Virus record (IMG/VR): IMGVR_UViG_3300025159_000081
Span: 1-30,637 of that record
DNA from: a virus
DNA: 30,637 nt
Direction: 5' to 3' (one strand)
The position numbers and the translations under genes were made by a program. The notes under the pieces were generated by a model that was not told where the DNA came from, searched no databases, and worked only from the letters and a program-made list of their open reading frames with translations. Within the stretch, counting starts at the first letter, position 1; each line of letters starts with the position of its first letter. Below, piece after piece: positions 12,084 through 21,495 of this stretch.

Positions 12084-13835
12084 CTACCCTTTCCAACTAC
12101 CCCATCCGCCTCCCCATCCGCCCATCGTACCACCACCTGCCGACAGACTTCCAGGCGAGGAAATAGTTGGAGTGTTCTGTAGCCTAGCCAGAAGCAGGTC
12201 TAATCGGGTAGTAGGAAGATCAAGTGTGATTGACAGTTCTCGCGCTGTTGAATTGTAGTCAGTCTCTTTGATGACAAACGTTCGTAGTTTGTCTGCCGTC
12301 GCTCCCACGATTATCTGTGGCATCGGACTCAAATCCTGAATCAGTATCATATCCCCAGATCGGACGCGCCAGAGAGGTTCCCTAGCGCCGACGATGTTGG
12401 TGATATACCCGCTAATAGTAATCTCCGTACTCTGACGTGGGCGTGTTGCATCAGCTAGAGCGGAGTCTCGCACCTTGTCCGCAAAGGTAGCCGTCATCTC
12501 GCCTGCCTCTATAACAATGTCTCGTTCATCATAAAAGATCGTCTGCTCCAGAATATTCTGCGCCACGTCGGTCAGTTTTGTCAGACTTGAGAACGCCTCT
12601 TGATATCGCACCCAGGTACGCACCCAGAAATCTTGAATAGTGCGTTCAAAGCGCAGACCTCCCTCTCCCATATTCTTGAGTGAGACTATCCAACGAACAT
12701 TGGTTTCATCTCTGGCTCTCATATGTAAACGACGACGACCATAGACACCCGCAACAACAGTTTTAGTAACACCACTCTGATCAAACCCATACGAAGACAA
12801 CGCTGCAATAATATCTTGCAGAGACTGGTGCTCATAGACAGCGGGGGATATCTCTAGCTCGGAGTCCTCAATAAAGGTTTGATCATCACTAATTTGGGTT
12901 GCGTGGGAGGTTACATCTATATCCGAGTCGCCATAGAGTAGATTGGTAACAATCTTTTTGGCTGTAGTCTTGTTCGTTGTCGTTGGGTCACGCTCAGCAT
13001 AAATCGTAACCTCTTTCATCAGAAACCTGTTGACACCATCATCATCATCTTCCGTGAATTCGGTGGTACAGTCTAAAGCCACTGCTACGGCCTCCACATC
13101 AGCACCGTTAGCCTCTAAATTAACAACGGCAGCAGATGGATAAATATTAATGTCCAACCTATGTGTCCACGTGCCTAATGGATGGTCGGCTGTGTAGACT
13201 TTCAGGAACCCAGCGAAGCCAGGGCCTGCAACATCTGCTGAATACTGAATAGAGTGTATTGTCATCGGCTGAAAAAGCCGCCTATCCGTTAGTACCCCAA
13301 CTCGCGGAAGACGATAATAGATTACCCCTTTATCACCAATTACGTAAGTCTGATTTTTCTTACTACCAAAACGGAACATCCCCAGACCTTTTTCTACAAT
13401 ATACTTATCGGCGGCCCCCGCACCCGCCAAACTAATCTCATTTGCGATGCCACCAGCGCCCGCAGATGGTATCAGCCATTTCCCCATATCGTTATCGTTA
13501 AACCACGCATAAAGAGTCTGGTCTGCCATACTTGACCAGTAGCCTTCGCAGGTTAGGTCAATCCCAGAGTTGGTGATGGCAATGGCACTTATCCGGCCAT
13601 CCCAAATCGCTTCGTCAGCCTCAAAGATCGTCACTCCGTAGAACAGAAAACGTTCATACCACTCATACGCCTGACTTCTGGTCATCAGAATTGAGAGTGT
13701 ACAACTGTTGAACCCTCCTGGCAGACTTGTGGAGAACTTAATGTTTACAACTCGTCGTGTGAGATCAGTGATAACCGGAGTGATCTGGCTCGTCCGGTCG
13801 GCTTTATCCGTGAGAACTACTACCAAACTCTGCAT
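12084..13835 (-). CDS. Tail hub/minor tail protein
   Basis: A 583-aa structural protein, last in the leftward morphogenesis block. Its position after the distal tail protein and its composition (strand-rich, few Cys, Gly/Trp-rich tail GGTMGGWGGGWGSWKG) fit a siphovirus baseplate hub or tail-associated protein. The N-terminal part (VVVLTDKADRTSQITPVI, then FEADEAIWDGRISAI) is typical of hub proteins that describe a beta-barrel ring. I see no peptidase motif. It is coupled to the preceding gene by TAATG. The family call rests on order and composition. Confidence 0.7.
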   Translation of the reverse strand: MQSLVVVLTDKADRTSQITPVITDLTRRVVNIKFSTSLPGGFNSCTLSILMTRSQAYEWYERFLFYGVTIFEADEAIWDGRISAIAITNSGIDLTCEGYWSSMADQTLYAWFNDNDMGKWLIPSAGAGGIANEISLAGAGAADKYIVEKGLGMFRFGSKKNQTYVIGDKGVIYYRLPRVGVLTDRRLFQPMTIHSIQYSADVAGPGFAGFLKVYTADHPLGTWTHRLDINIYPSAAVVNLEANGADVEAVAVALDCTTEFTEDDDDGVNRFLMKEVTIYAERDPTTTNKTTAKKIVTNLLYGDSDIDVTSHATQISDDQTFIEDSELEISPAVYEHQSLQDIIAALSSYGFDQSGVTKTVVAGVYGRRRLHMRARDETNVRWIVSLKNMGEGGLRFERTIQDFWVRTWVRYQEAFSSLTKLTDVAQNILEQTIFYDERDIVIEAGEMTATFADKVRDSALADATRPRQSTEITISGYITNIVGAREPLWRVRSGDMILIQDLSPMPQIIVGATADKLRTFVIKETDYNSTARELSITLDLPTTRLDLLLARLQNTPTISSPGSLSAGGGTMGGWGGGWGSWKG

Positions 13836-16573
13836 TAGACATAAAGGAAGCGGGGCATATATTCAATCCACATCTCGGTCGTCGTACCAACAGTAAAGGA
13901 GCCAAACGGTTTATCAGCGTCGTCTGTAGACCGTGAGTACAAGGCCACAATTGCCCCTGGTTTACCTGGCTCAAGGTAAAAACCATCTCCAAACATGGAA
14001 ACGTTAGCCGACCTCAATGACACCAGACGGTCTAGAATACTTACGGCGGCAGGGATGCTGTTGACGTCCAACATCAAATACGCTATCGATGGCGCTTCCT
14101 CGTCTATCGTGTCAACTACCAAAATCTCGTTCGCCTGGAGTGAGGAATCTGCACTGTGAATCTTGTCAGGTTGGAGTGTGAAAAAGTTCTCAATCGGCAG
14201 AAGATACAGATACTTGTATGTGCGGTCAACCTGCACGGGATCGATAGCTGAGATCAACAGCCGAGGGTACATCAGATCATCGACGGTACGGGGGGAGCCA
14301 GTTACCTTGGTCGCTGCTCTAAACTGGGAGGCACCAAACGCAGGCGGCCATGATAACAGCCCGCCATCTACCATGTGAATGAGCGCCGAGGCAGGGTTTG
14401 TGTCTTTGATAGGGTCTCCGGTTAAGGCGACAGTGTAGATTGACGACGCCAGCCGTAAGAACGATGTTCGGTTCAGGGCTGAGGCAACACCTATGTAGCC
14501 CTTGAAGCTGCCGAATTGCGAGTCAGGAAACGGGAACAGGGTTCCCAGATTTATCGCAGCGATGTCCGCTAGGACGTTCGCAGCACCACCACCTGCGACA
14601 CCTCCGTCCGCTCCTGTGACCCAATCTCCAGACGCCCCCATGTTTGGTATGAACTGCGAGGCCGCCCAGTAGAACACTGCCTTACCTGGGTCTTGGCCGT
14701 AAGCCGCTCCCAATCGAACAGGGCCAAGGGCGGCCCCAGCGGTGTTCTTCAAGTAGACACGGCAGGTAGCCGGAGCGTCTCCAGGTATATCGTAAATCGG
14801 CAACCAGAAGACCCTAGTGCTATCAGGGTACGCCCGCAGGAAAGACGAGCCAATGGTAGGCTTAGGGTCGCCTGTAACTTCTGTGAAGGATGCGAAAGAG
14901 CCAAAAGGTTGTCCAGGTGTGAACACGACACCATCTATATAAACCGTTGTAGCCCCACCGGAGAGCCACTGAATCGTCAATATACTCGATGCGCCGACGG
15001 TCACTGTTTTGATAAACTGCTTCCAAACGCCATTAGTGGCAGTAATTGTCTCCGTTACACCGTCGATGTCGATGACTACCTGGTTTGCACCACCACCGCC
15101 CTTTATCCACAGGTAAACAGTGGCAGTTGTAACGCCTTCTGGTACAACAACAGTCTGTCGTAGAGTCTTATTGGCGGCACCGCTCTCGCTGAGAACGAAA
15201 GAGAAAGCGCCAAACTTGACATTATCCGACGCCGCCTGGAGACCGCTGGAGGCGGTCAGACCTGAGCCTCGAACCCAACCCGAAGGTGTTCTTATGTGTG
15301 CCGTATTTGCTGGCGAGCCGGTTATTGTTATATGCCGCCCATTACCGCTTCGATCTTGGATGGTGCTACCTGTGTCCGCAGGTGAGTCCGTCGCGCTAAA
15401 TGACCAAATACCTCCGACATCAGCAGCCGACAGACCCATATAGTTCTTGGGGAGGATATGACCAGCGGTGCCGCTTGGTGTGAGCCACAACCCACGGAGT
15501 CCATACATATAGAGATATCGAAGCTGATGCGGATGAACTGGCTTGTTCACGAGTATAGCAAGCCCCGATATGCGACCGTCGAAACGCTCTCCGTCCGCCT
15601 GATCTACTGAGCCGACAACAAAAGCTCCAACAGGGGCTCTTATACCTACATTCGCCAGTATGTTGGTCGCCTGAACAACACCATCAACCATCAGCACGGA
15701 GAAGGTGTTAATAGCACCAAGAGGGTCGGGGAACACTGTCATCGCCGCGCAATGCCAGGTGGTCGTATCGGTAATTACGTCAGCAGCAGTCAAGAGGCGT
15801 TGTGTGCCACCTGCGTCATACCACTCAAAGTTTAGCTTATTCCCAGTGTCAAAGAAGACGCGCCACGCCTTAGTCGTTGTACCGCAGATGATAATTGTCC
15901 GTGTGCCACTAAGAGCGTCTCGCTTAAACCAAAACACCACCGAGAGTATATCGTCGGACAGACCCACACCTGATGCTCTTTCGAGACGAACGCCCGCAGC
16001 TCCCAAATCCAACTCGTAGTGACCGTCGCGTCCGCCCTGCTCAGGGTTCCAATCGAAGCTAGGGTTGAGAAGCAGGTTGCGGATTTCAATCCCCGTGGTC
16101 TGATCAAGTCTGGCATACGGCTCACAGATCAACGTCAACTCGCTGTCTCGTAACAACGAAGCACGTCGAACGGTTGGGTCGGCAAGCTGTCCTGGCTGAA
16201 ACTCACCATCTATGACATCGAAAGCGACTTGTTCGGAGGCGTCATCGAATTTGTAAGATAAGACAACTTTGGGGCCGAGTCCGTCTTTGTTGGACTTCTT
16301 CGCCGTATCCAGAAGTCTTCGCAGCGTTCGCATATTAGATACAAGGCCGTTATGGGTCGCTGCGTCAATGTTAAATGTGATACTGATTTCACGATTGGAA
16401 AGCTGCCGGTCAATCAGTCGCGCACCCTCGGCCAACATGGGATCACCGCCGAGGACGCGGTTAGTTTCGGGATGGGGCATATTGAGACCGTTCTGCCGCA
16501 GTTTGTACTCTGAACCGCCGCTAACGAAGTCAACAGTGTTCGTACCATCAGAGAGCTTCAATACAGCAGCCAT
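13835..16573 (-). CDS. Distal tail protein with lectin-like domains
   Basis: A 912-aa tail protein. The first 160 residues follow the Dit (distal tail) pattern, with REISITFNI and a TLICEPYARL end. After that comes a LamG/concanavalin-like jelly roll (about 190-370: LSVVFWFKRDALSGTRTIII, then FDGRISGLAIL). A carbohydrate-binding type sandwich follows (about 460-580: ASDNVKFGAFSF, then TVYLWIKGGGG and TVYIDGVVF). Such modules usually bind host surface glycans. ATG 16573 follows the tape-measure stop (TGATATG). A 14-codon in-frame extension with a TTG is less likely, because it would overlap that gene. Confidence 0.82.
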   Translation of the reverse strand: MAAVLKLSDGTNTVDFVSGGSEYKLRQNGLNMPHPETNRVLGGDPMLAEGARLIDRQLSNREISITFNIDAATHNGLVSNMRTLRRLLDTAKKSNKDGLGPKVVLSYKFDDASEQVAFDVIDGEFQPGQLADPTVRRASLLRDSELTLICEPYARLDQTTGIEIRNLLLNPSFDWNPEQGGRDGHYELDLGAAGVRLERASGVGLSDDILSVVFWFKRDALSGTRTIIICGTTTKAWRVFFDTGNKLNFEWYDAGGTQRLLTAADVITDTTTWHCAAMTVFPDPLGAINTFSVLMVDGVVQATNILANVGIRAPVGAFVVGSVDQADGERFDGRISGLAILVNKPVHPHQLRYLYMYGLRGLWLTPSGTAGHILPKNYMGLSAADVGGIWSFSATDSPADTGSTIQDRSGNGRHITITGSPANTAHIRTPSGWVRGSGLTASSGLQAASDNVKFGAFSFVLSESGAANKTLRQTVVVPEGVTTATVYLWIKGGGGANQVVIDIDGVTETITATNGVWKQFIKTVTVGASSILTIQWLSGGATTVYIDGVVFTPGQPFGSFASFTEVTGDPKPTIGSSFLRAYPDSTRVFWLPIYDIPGDAPATCRVYLKNTAGAALGPVRLGAAYGQDPGKAVFYWAASQFIPNMGASGDWVTGADGGVAGGGAANVLADIAAINLGTLFPFPDSQFGSFKGYIGVASALNRTSFLRLASSIYTVALTGDPIKDTNPASALIHMVDGGLLSWPPAFGASQFRAATKVTGSPRTVDDLMYPRLLISAIDPVQVDRTYKYLYLLPIENFFTLQPDKIHSADSSLQANEILVVDTIDEEAPSIAYLMLDVNSIPAAVSILDRLVSLRSANVSMFGDGFYLEPGKPGAIVALYSRSTDDADKPFGSFTVGTTTEMWIEYMPRFLYV

Positions 16574-16574
16574 A

Positions 16575-19214
16575 TCAACGCCCAGTCCCTCTCCGCGTCC
16601 GTAGCGACGTAGCAAGCCTTGAGCCGAGGTCTTGGTTGAGCAGCTTGCTTATCTTCATTATGTCAGACTCACTGCGGACGTAGACGGTCAAATTGTATGT
16701 ATTCCCACCGCGCATACCGTTACCGGCAGGCTTACGTATCTCTTCGCCGCCGTGGGCGACGACAAGCTGTGGGCTGCCTATTGCACCTGGGACAATACCC
16801 CCACCTTGGAACTTTGGCAACCCACTGGTAGGCAACCCCTGACCGGCGATGAATGCCTGGGCCGCTTCTCTTGAGATACCTTGTGTTATTAGAAACATCC
16901 AGACTGCCAATGCCGTCTGAGCCGCTGAGAAACCTCTTCCTAGAAGTTCATTGATTATAGCAACCGCCCGTGCGAGGGAAGCCATCTTACCAATATTTCG
17001 CTCCTGCTCGAAGGATATCCGCTCCAAAATGGCCAACCGCTGAGCCTCCAGGTTGAGAAGCTCGCGCTCAGGCCCTGCCTGCTCTTGCAGGGCTCGACCT
17101 GCATCGCGGATGCGGTCAGCAGTTTTGATGGCTGCGTCGCGTCTAGCGTCTTCACTTTTTATAAAGGCGTCTCTGGCGTTGTTAATACCATTTATCTGCG
17201 CGTCAACGTTTTGCTGCATGAGGTTGATCTGAGCACGGGTGGAGCGTTCCGCCTCTCGGATTTGGACATCAGCGGCCTTACGAGCGGCATCAACAGCTAC
17301 TTCCGCCGTGTCACGTATCGCATCCTGACGTTCCCCTTCAGCGTCTATCTGAGCGTCAATGGCATCCCGCGCCTCTTCCTTCGCAGCAATCTCAGCGTTA
17401 GCACCCGCAACACTTTGCTCAAGAGCCGCCTGACGCGCCTTACGCAGAGCCAGCTCAGACTCCAAATACTCGTCAGGCCCGAACTTCTTAATGAGCATCT
17501 CCAGTTCGGCAATTTCAGCCTCCGTGGTTAGTATGTCCTGTATCGCCTTGCCGCGTTGGGATGCGAGATCGCGTATCGCAGTGGTTAGTTCCTGCTCAAG
17601 AGTTTTGAGTTCATCAATCCGCTCGCGGCTAACCTCTAGCTCTGCGTCGCGCTCGTCGTTGATAGCGTCGATACGGTCGGCAAGGGCGTCACGGATAGCG
17701 TCAGTCTGTTCCTGTAAGGCGTCACGTCTTGCCTGTACCTGCTCCTCTAGATTCTCTCGAAGCGCATCAACCTCAGCCTCAGCAGCATTACGGGCTCCCT
17801 CAACGGCGGCGTCGTAGGCAGCGTTAGCAGCGTCGGCGCTCGCCTGATAAGCAGCGTCAAGCGCCTCTAGAGCAGCCTCACGAGCCTGATCATCTGCTAT
17901 CTCTTGGCGGGCAGCCTCCATCTTTAGAACGACAAGAGTCAGCTCTGCCCGCGACGCCGCGATAGTCTCATCTATAGCTTTGTTAAACTCATCCTGCACC
18001 GCCACCAAATCCTCAAGCGTGTTCTGATCTTGTAGATAGGCACTGTGCAGCGTTAGTATGTTACCGTGTAATGATCGTGTGTCTTCAGCAGCCTCCAATA
18101 CTCTAGCGTCCCAGCCTTTAAGGGCACTCTCAGCAGCCTTTTGAATCTGAATATACTTCTCTAGAGGAGGGCTGGCATTTAGCACTTGTTGCGCGAGGAC
18201 TGCTATAGTAGATGGAGGCCCTCCCTCCTCCAATCGAAGCATCTCTTCAGCTACATCAGCCAACGGCCCCTTTACATCTTTAAGGGCGGCGGCGAATTCC
18301 TCGGTAAGACGAGCACCTCTCTCTGTTGGCGTTTCGACATCTTTGGCTGCTGAAACCCACTTTATCAGCGCGGGAACACCTAACGTTAAAGCAGTGGTCA
18401 CAGCGCCTATCACCAATGGCCAACCTAACAGTGCCTGATTTACGAAAAGTAATGAGAAACCGAGACCGAAGATAGCTTGCTCAAAGTTGCCAGCAGCAGC
18501 CTGAGCTGCGGAGAAAGAAAGAATCATACCCTGACCGGCTTTAGCAACGAAGTTGGCTTCGCCACCAAAGGTTCCTGCGATGAGGGCAGCGGCCTTTGTT
18601 TGAGTTGCCAACGCTGTCGTTCCAGCCGCAGCCCCTCTCAGCGCCTGCACCTCAGCCGCAAGAGTGGCCATTCTCACCTGTGACGCCTGATTCAACGCGA
18701 GCTTGGAGTTCAACTCAGCCTGCTGCTGTGCAGTGAGCGTTCCGCTCGCCCGAACGACGGTCATAAGCGGTCGCATCTGGTTCATCCTAACTGCGACCAG
18801 CTTTTGCTCCTCTGCAATGAGCTTCTCCGTCCACGAGGCCGCATTAGCAAGCGTAGTAGCGTGCTGCGCCAATACAGCGGTTTGGACTTTGCCTGACTGA
18901 CCAGCTTTAGCCTGTTGAACACCCAGCTCTTCTAAATGCACCCCAAGACTCTGTAAACGGGGATCAAGCTGGCCCAGACCAGCACCGAAAGCTGAAAGAG
19001 CTGTGCCTTGTTCAACCAGCTTCCCTCGCACCTGTCCCATATTTTGAACGAGACGAGGACTGAAAGCACGGTTAAGATTGGCAGCGGTTCTAACGGCCTG
19101 CTCATCAACCGTCTTGAAGCCCGCTGTGAGCTGTTGGAAGGCAGCCTGGCTCTGCGCGGTGACACGCAGTTGAAGCTCTAGAATCTGTTGTGCGAATGCG
19201 CCTCCAAGAGCCAT
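16575..19214 (-). CDS. Tail tape-measure protein
   Basis: An 879-aa protein that sets tail length and probably helps DNA entry. The N-terminus is helical (QQILELQLRVTAQSQAAFQQ). A hydrophobic segment at about 225-290 could insert in a membrane (FGLGFSLLFVNQALLGW). A very long Ala/Glu/Arg/Asp coiled coil with repeated AxDAIxD patterns runs over about 400-720. The usual rule of about 0.15 nm per residue would predict a tail of roughly 130 nm. It starts one base after the stop of the frameshifted chaperone, the classic siphovirus arrangement. Confidence 0.93.
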   Translation of the reverse strand: MALGGAFAQQILELQLRVTAQSQAAFQQLTAGFKTVDEQAVRTAANLNRAFSPRLVQNMGQVRGKLVEQGTALSAFGAGLGQLDPRLQSLGVHLEELGVQQAKAGQSGKVQTAVLAQHATTLANAASWTEKLIAEEQKLVAVRMNQMRPLMTVVRASGTLTAQQQAELNSKLALNQASQVRMATLAAEVQALRGAAAGTTALATQTKAAALIAGTFGGEANFVAKAGQGMILSFSAAQAAAGNFEQAIFGLGFSLLFVNQALLGWPLVIGAVTTALTLGVPALIKWVSAAKDVETPTERGARLTEEFAAALKDVKGPLADVAEEMLRLEEGGPPSTIAVLAQQVLNASPPLEKYIQIQKAAESALKGWDARVLEAAEDTRSLHGNILTLHSAYLQDQNTLEDLVAVQDEFNKAIDETIAASRAELTLVVLKMEAARQEIADDQAREAALEALDAAYQASADAANAAYDAAVEGARNAAEAEVDALRENLEEQVQARRDALQEQTDAIRDALADRIDAINDERDAELEVSRERIDELKTLEQELTTAIRDLASQRGKAIQDILTTEAEIAELEMLIKKFGPDEYLESELALRKARQAALEQSVAGANAEIAAKEEARDAIDAQIDAEGERQDAIRDTAEVAVDAARKAADVQIREAERSTRAQINLMQQNVDAQINGINNARDAFIKSEDARRDAAIKTADRIRDAGRALQEQAGPERELLNLEAQRLAILERISFEQERNIGKMASLARAVAIINELLGRGFSAAQTALAVWMFLITQGISREAAQAFIAGQGLPTSGLPKFQGGGIVPGAIGSPQLVVAHGGEEIRKPAGNGMRGGNTYNLTVYVRSESDIMKISKLLNQDLGSRLATSLRTRRGTGR

Positions 19215-19215
19215 A

Positions 19216-19736
19216 TCACCATGCTACTTCTTTGTCAGGCTCAGCCTCGGCTGCCTCTCGTAGCTGTTGAGCGGTCAGGAGTCGTTCTTCCCGTCGGTTG
19301 TTGACTTCGATGTACGTCCTGAGCCACTTCGAGGGGAGCCTGAGAGCTTCGCCAAGGCTGAACGATAAGCCGGAAAGTCCGTCAAGAGCGGTGATAAAAA
19401 ATCGCTGACGATGCCACTCTCCTCATTGTCCAACTGGATAGCCAACGTCGCCAAGGTCTGATAATGAGTACGAGGGAGCTTCAGAAGCTCCTCCTCAACC
19501 AGCTTCTCTCCATTACACAGGAGACGGACAAAAAGGTTAGCGTGCTCGTAGCGATTGGGGTCTAGACGGGAGACGCCATCCTTGACAGCGACAGACATCT
19601 CCCTGACTAACAGATACTCTTCACCTATAGTCTCTCTACGGAGTTCGTAGAGAACACCGTCCAGCTCAGCCTTCAGTGGCTTACTAGGCAACTGCGCGAC
19701 CGAGAGAGCCTGATCCTTGGAGTCGGACTCGGACAC
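19216..19736 (-). CDS. Tail-assembly chaperone gpGT-type frameshift product
   Basis: A -1 ribosomal frameshift on the gene at 19275-19736 would replace its last 39 residues with a 59-aa tail ending at 19216. The slip is predicted at T TTT TTA (19395-19401). The new tail contains ALDGLSGLSFSLGEALRLPS, then KWLRTYIEVNNRREERL, and has a helical, charged look. In lambda-like phages the longer form bridges the tape measure and tail tube. The product would be 173 aa. The evidence is the canonical heptamer in the correct phase, the open -1 frame up to the tape-measure start, and the conserved gene position. Confidence 0.85.
19275..19736 (-). CDS. Tail-assembly chaperone gpG-type
   Basis: A 153-aa short form of the tail-assembly chaperone, required to keep the tape-measure protein soluble and recruit tube subunits. 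It starts with GTG after AGGAGGAG. The N-terminal part (LKAELDGVLYELRRETIGEE, then YLLVREM) is typical of gpG-like proteins. The end (GRTSKSTTDGKNDS) is low-complexity. The gene begins 53 bases inside the preceding tail-tube gene. The frameshift signal is described separately. Confidence 0.85.
   Translation of the reverse strand: MSESDSKDQALSVAQLPSKPLKAELDGVLYELRRETIGEEYLLVREMSVAVKDGVSRLDPNRYEHANLFVRLLCNGEKLVEEELLKLPRTHYQTLATLAIQLDNEESGIVSDFLSPLLTDFPAYRSALAKLSGSPRSGSGRTSKSTTDGKNDS
19395..19401 (-). promoter_or_regulatory. Ribosomal -1 slippery heptamer
   Basis: On the minus strand the heptamer is T TTT TTA, read in frame 0 as GAT TTT TTA. It is a perfect X-XXY-YYZ site. Slipping by -1 gives TTT TTT ATC and enters the open frame that ends at 19216. 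Confidence 0.85.
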
Positions 19737-20157
19737 TTGCTACTCCTCCTCTTGGCGGGTTGGGCACCACACTGGTGATGATAACGTCACCGTAGTACCT
19801 GGGTTGCGTAGCCGACGCCTCACCAGCAGGCTTACCTGCGGGAGAGAAGACGAACCCCTTCTTGACAAAGGGAGTGGCTATAATAGCTGCCACGAATAAT
19901 GTATCTACCTCGTCTGTACCTGTGGAGTAGTAGAGAGTCATGTCCACTGACCACTGAGCATCGATGATCTCGTGCGTCTTAAAGTCGTCACCGTAGGCGG
20001 TGGTCTCATCAGTGTTCTGATCGATGTTCAGGGTGATGTCGTTGCCCAGCGTCTCCACCCGTTTCATACCGGCGGACGCATACAGATAGGCGAACCCTGG
20101 AGTCACGTTGACATCACCGATTGCGAAGTCCGCATTCTTTCCTATAATCTTGGCCAT
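19684..20157 (-). CDS. Tail tube (major tail) protein, copy 2
   Basis: A 157-aa, strand-rich protein immediately before the chaperone, where the major tail tube protein is expected. Its start (AKIIGKNADFAIGD) and middle (DDFKTHEIIDAQWSVDMTL) match the larger upstream protein at 20182-20949 (SRIVGKDARLYLDE; DNFKTFEPIDANGSFSLTG), so the two are probably paralogues. A good AGGAGG precedes ATG 20157. It is predicted to polymerise into stacked rings. Which of the pair is the main tube subunit is not clear; the shorter one fits the usual gene order better. Confidence 0.78.
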   Translation of the reverse strand: MAKIIGKNADFAIGDVNVTPGFAYLYASAGMKRVETLGNDITLNIDQNTDETTAYGDDFKTHEIIDAQWSVDMTLYYSTGTDEVDTLFVAAIIATPFVKKGFVFSPAGKPAGEASATQPRYYGDVIITSVVPNPPRGGVASVRVRLQGSGSLGRAVA

Positions 20158-20181
20158 ATCAGCCTCCTAGCTGTAAGTATA

Positions 20182-20949
20182 CTACGAGAACCTTCTGCTC
20201 GCCACCAGAATGCTCACCGTCTCTGTGGTAGTGCTGTTCAACCGAACACGTTGGAAGACTTCGGTGTCAGTAGTTTCAGCCTGCTCCTGAGCTTTCGCGC
20301 CGACACCCGTTGTCGTAGGAAAGGTCAACCTGTTCGTATAGGGGCCACCTGTGAGCACAGAACCTTGGATGGCTATAGTCAACGTTCCTGCGCCTGTTCG
20401 CTTCCAGATATGATAGACAGCGTGAACGCCCTTGGTGAAGCCTCCGCCGACATTGATTCCGCCTGCGGGAAGAAACGTGTCCACACCTGCGGACAGAGAC
20501 ACATCAGCAAGCGCCAGCAGGAAGCCATCAGAGATGCGCTCTTTCGTGCTACCATTCAGCCGGAGACTGCCCAGACCACCTCTGGGCAGTTGCAACGCTA
20601 TCGACCCGTGTAGCAGCTTGGCGTAGTGAGCCTGCCTACCAGCAACAGGCGATGCCCCCTCTATAAGCATCGTCGCAACGACAGGATCGACGAAGAGGTT
20701 ATCAAACATCGCTTTGTCGAGAGAGACCGTAGCATCCTGTTCCGACGCCAGCCCAGCATCGTCCATACGCCCAGTCAGCGAGAAGCTCCCGTTGGCGTCA
20801 ATCGGCTCGAAGGTTTTGAAGTTGTCACTGTAGACAGTTGACTCTTCTGTGTTAACCTCGAAGGACTCCTCCATCTCGAACAGACGAAGGAACAGTTGGA
20901 ACTCATCGAGATAGAGCCGTGCATCTTTTCCTACGATTCGACTTGGCAT
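20182..20949 (-). CDS. Tail tube-like protein, copy 1
   Basis: A 255-aa paralogue of the following tail tube protein. The shared core covers the first 70 residues. The additional C-terminal 130 residues include a beta-rich region (GGLGSLRLNG, AGTLTIAIQGSVLTGG) that could form a surface domain. AAGGGGGAG lies before ATG 20949. It may be a minor tube, initiator or tail-completion protein, or the true major tube protein with a decorating domain. Confidence 0.72.
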   Translation of the reverse strand: MPSRIVGKDARLYLDEFQLFLRLFEMEESFEVNTEESTVYSDNFKTFEPIDANGSFSLTGRMDDAGLASEQDATVSLDKAMFDNLFVDPVVATMLIEGASPVAGRQAHYAKLLHGSIALQLPRGGLGSLRLNGSTKERISDGFLLALADVSLSAGVDTFLPAGGINVGGGFTKGVHAVYHIWKRTGAGTLTIAIQGSVLTGGPYTNRLTFPTTTGVGAKAQEQAETTDTEVFQRVRLNSTTTETVSILVASRRFS

Positions 20950-21495
20950 TTACTCTCCCCCTTGTACGATAATCCCAGGGGTAGTCCGAGCTTGGAACTT
21001 CGCCAGAATGTCACCGCGCAACCTGCGTTCCGCTGCTCGCAGCGTCGTCTCAGAGTCACGTATGAGATCGTTGAGCCTGGGGTTAGCAGGCTGACCTTTG
21101 TGTTGAGTCAGAACTCTCTTCTTTTGAAACTTCTTACTCCAAAACACAAATGGCTTACCTTGTTTAGCGACGATCATCTCACCGCTACCCTTCGCTGGAG
21201 GGCCGTAGATTCCCGTGCCTTCAGCGACGAAAGCTGCGTGCGGGGCCGAGTTCGTTATCCTACCCATATACTCGTAAGCAGCTACTTCACTGGAGGCGTC
21301 CCAGGAACCTTGCATGACGCCAGTGTCTACAGGAGTGGCCTCAGATAGCTGAGCCAGACGCTCAGCAAGCAGTGTATCAAACTGACCCTTCAGATCGTGC
21401 ATATCCCTAAGACTGGCATCCATTCTGTCCAGCGTGGTAACTGCCTCCACAAGACCTCTGCTCTCAAGTGTTATAACCAACAGCGAGTCAGGCAT
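20950..21495 (-). CDS. HK97 gp10-like tail completion protein
   Basis: A 181-aa protein with the HK97 gp10-type pattern: ATPVDTGVMQGSWD, then APHAAFVAEGTGIYGPP, followed by a helical C-terminus (NDLIRDSETTLRAAERRL). These proteins join head and tail. The ATG shares a base with the stop of the upstream gene (TAATG at 21493-21497). The family call is from remembered motif (P-V-D-T-G, then H-A-x-x-V-E-x-G-T). Confidence 0.82.
   Translation of the reverse strand: MPDSLLVITLESRGLVEAVTTLDRMDASLRDMHDLKGQFDTLLAERLAQLSEATPVDTGVMQGSWDASSEVAAYEYMGRITNSAPHAAFVAEGTGIYGPPAKGSGEMIVAKQGKPFVFWSKKFQKKRVLTQHKGQPANPRLNDLIRDSETTLRAAERRLRGDILAKFQARTTPGIIVQGGE

Noticed and set aside
14693-15163. Plus-strand ORF of 156 aa inside the distal tail gene
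   Set aside because: Antisense to a well-supported gene, Arg/Cys-rich composition typical of a shadow.
17491-17817. Ser/Arg-rich plus-strand ORF
   Set aside because: Complement of the Ala/Glu/Asp coiled-coil repeats of the tape measure.
19972-20613. Plus-strand ORF of 213 aa
   Set aside because: Antisense to two tail-tube genes and without ribosome site or motif.
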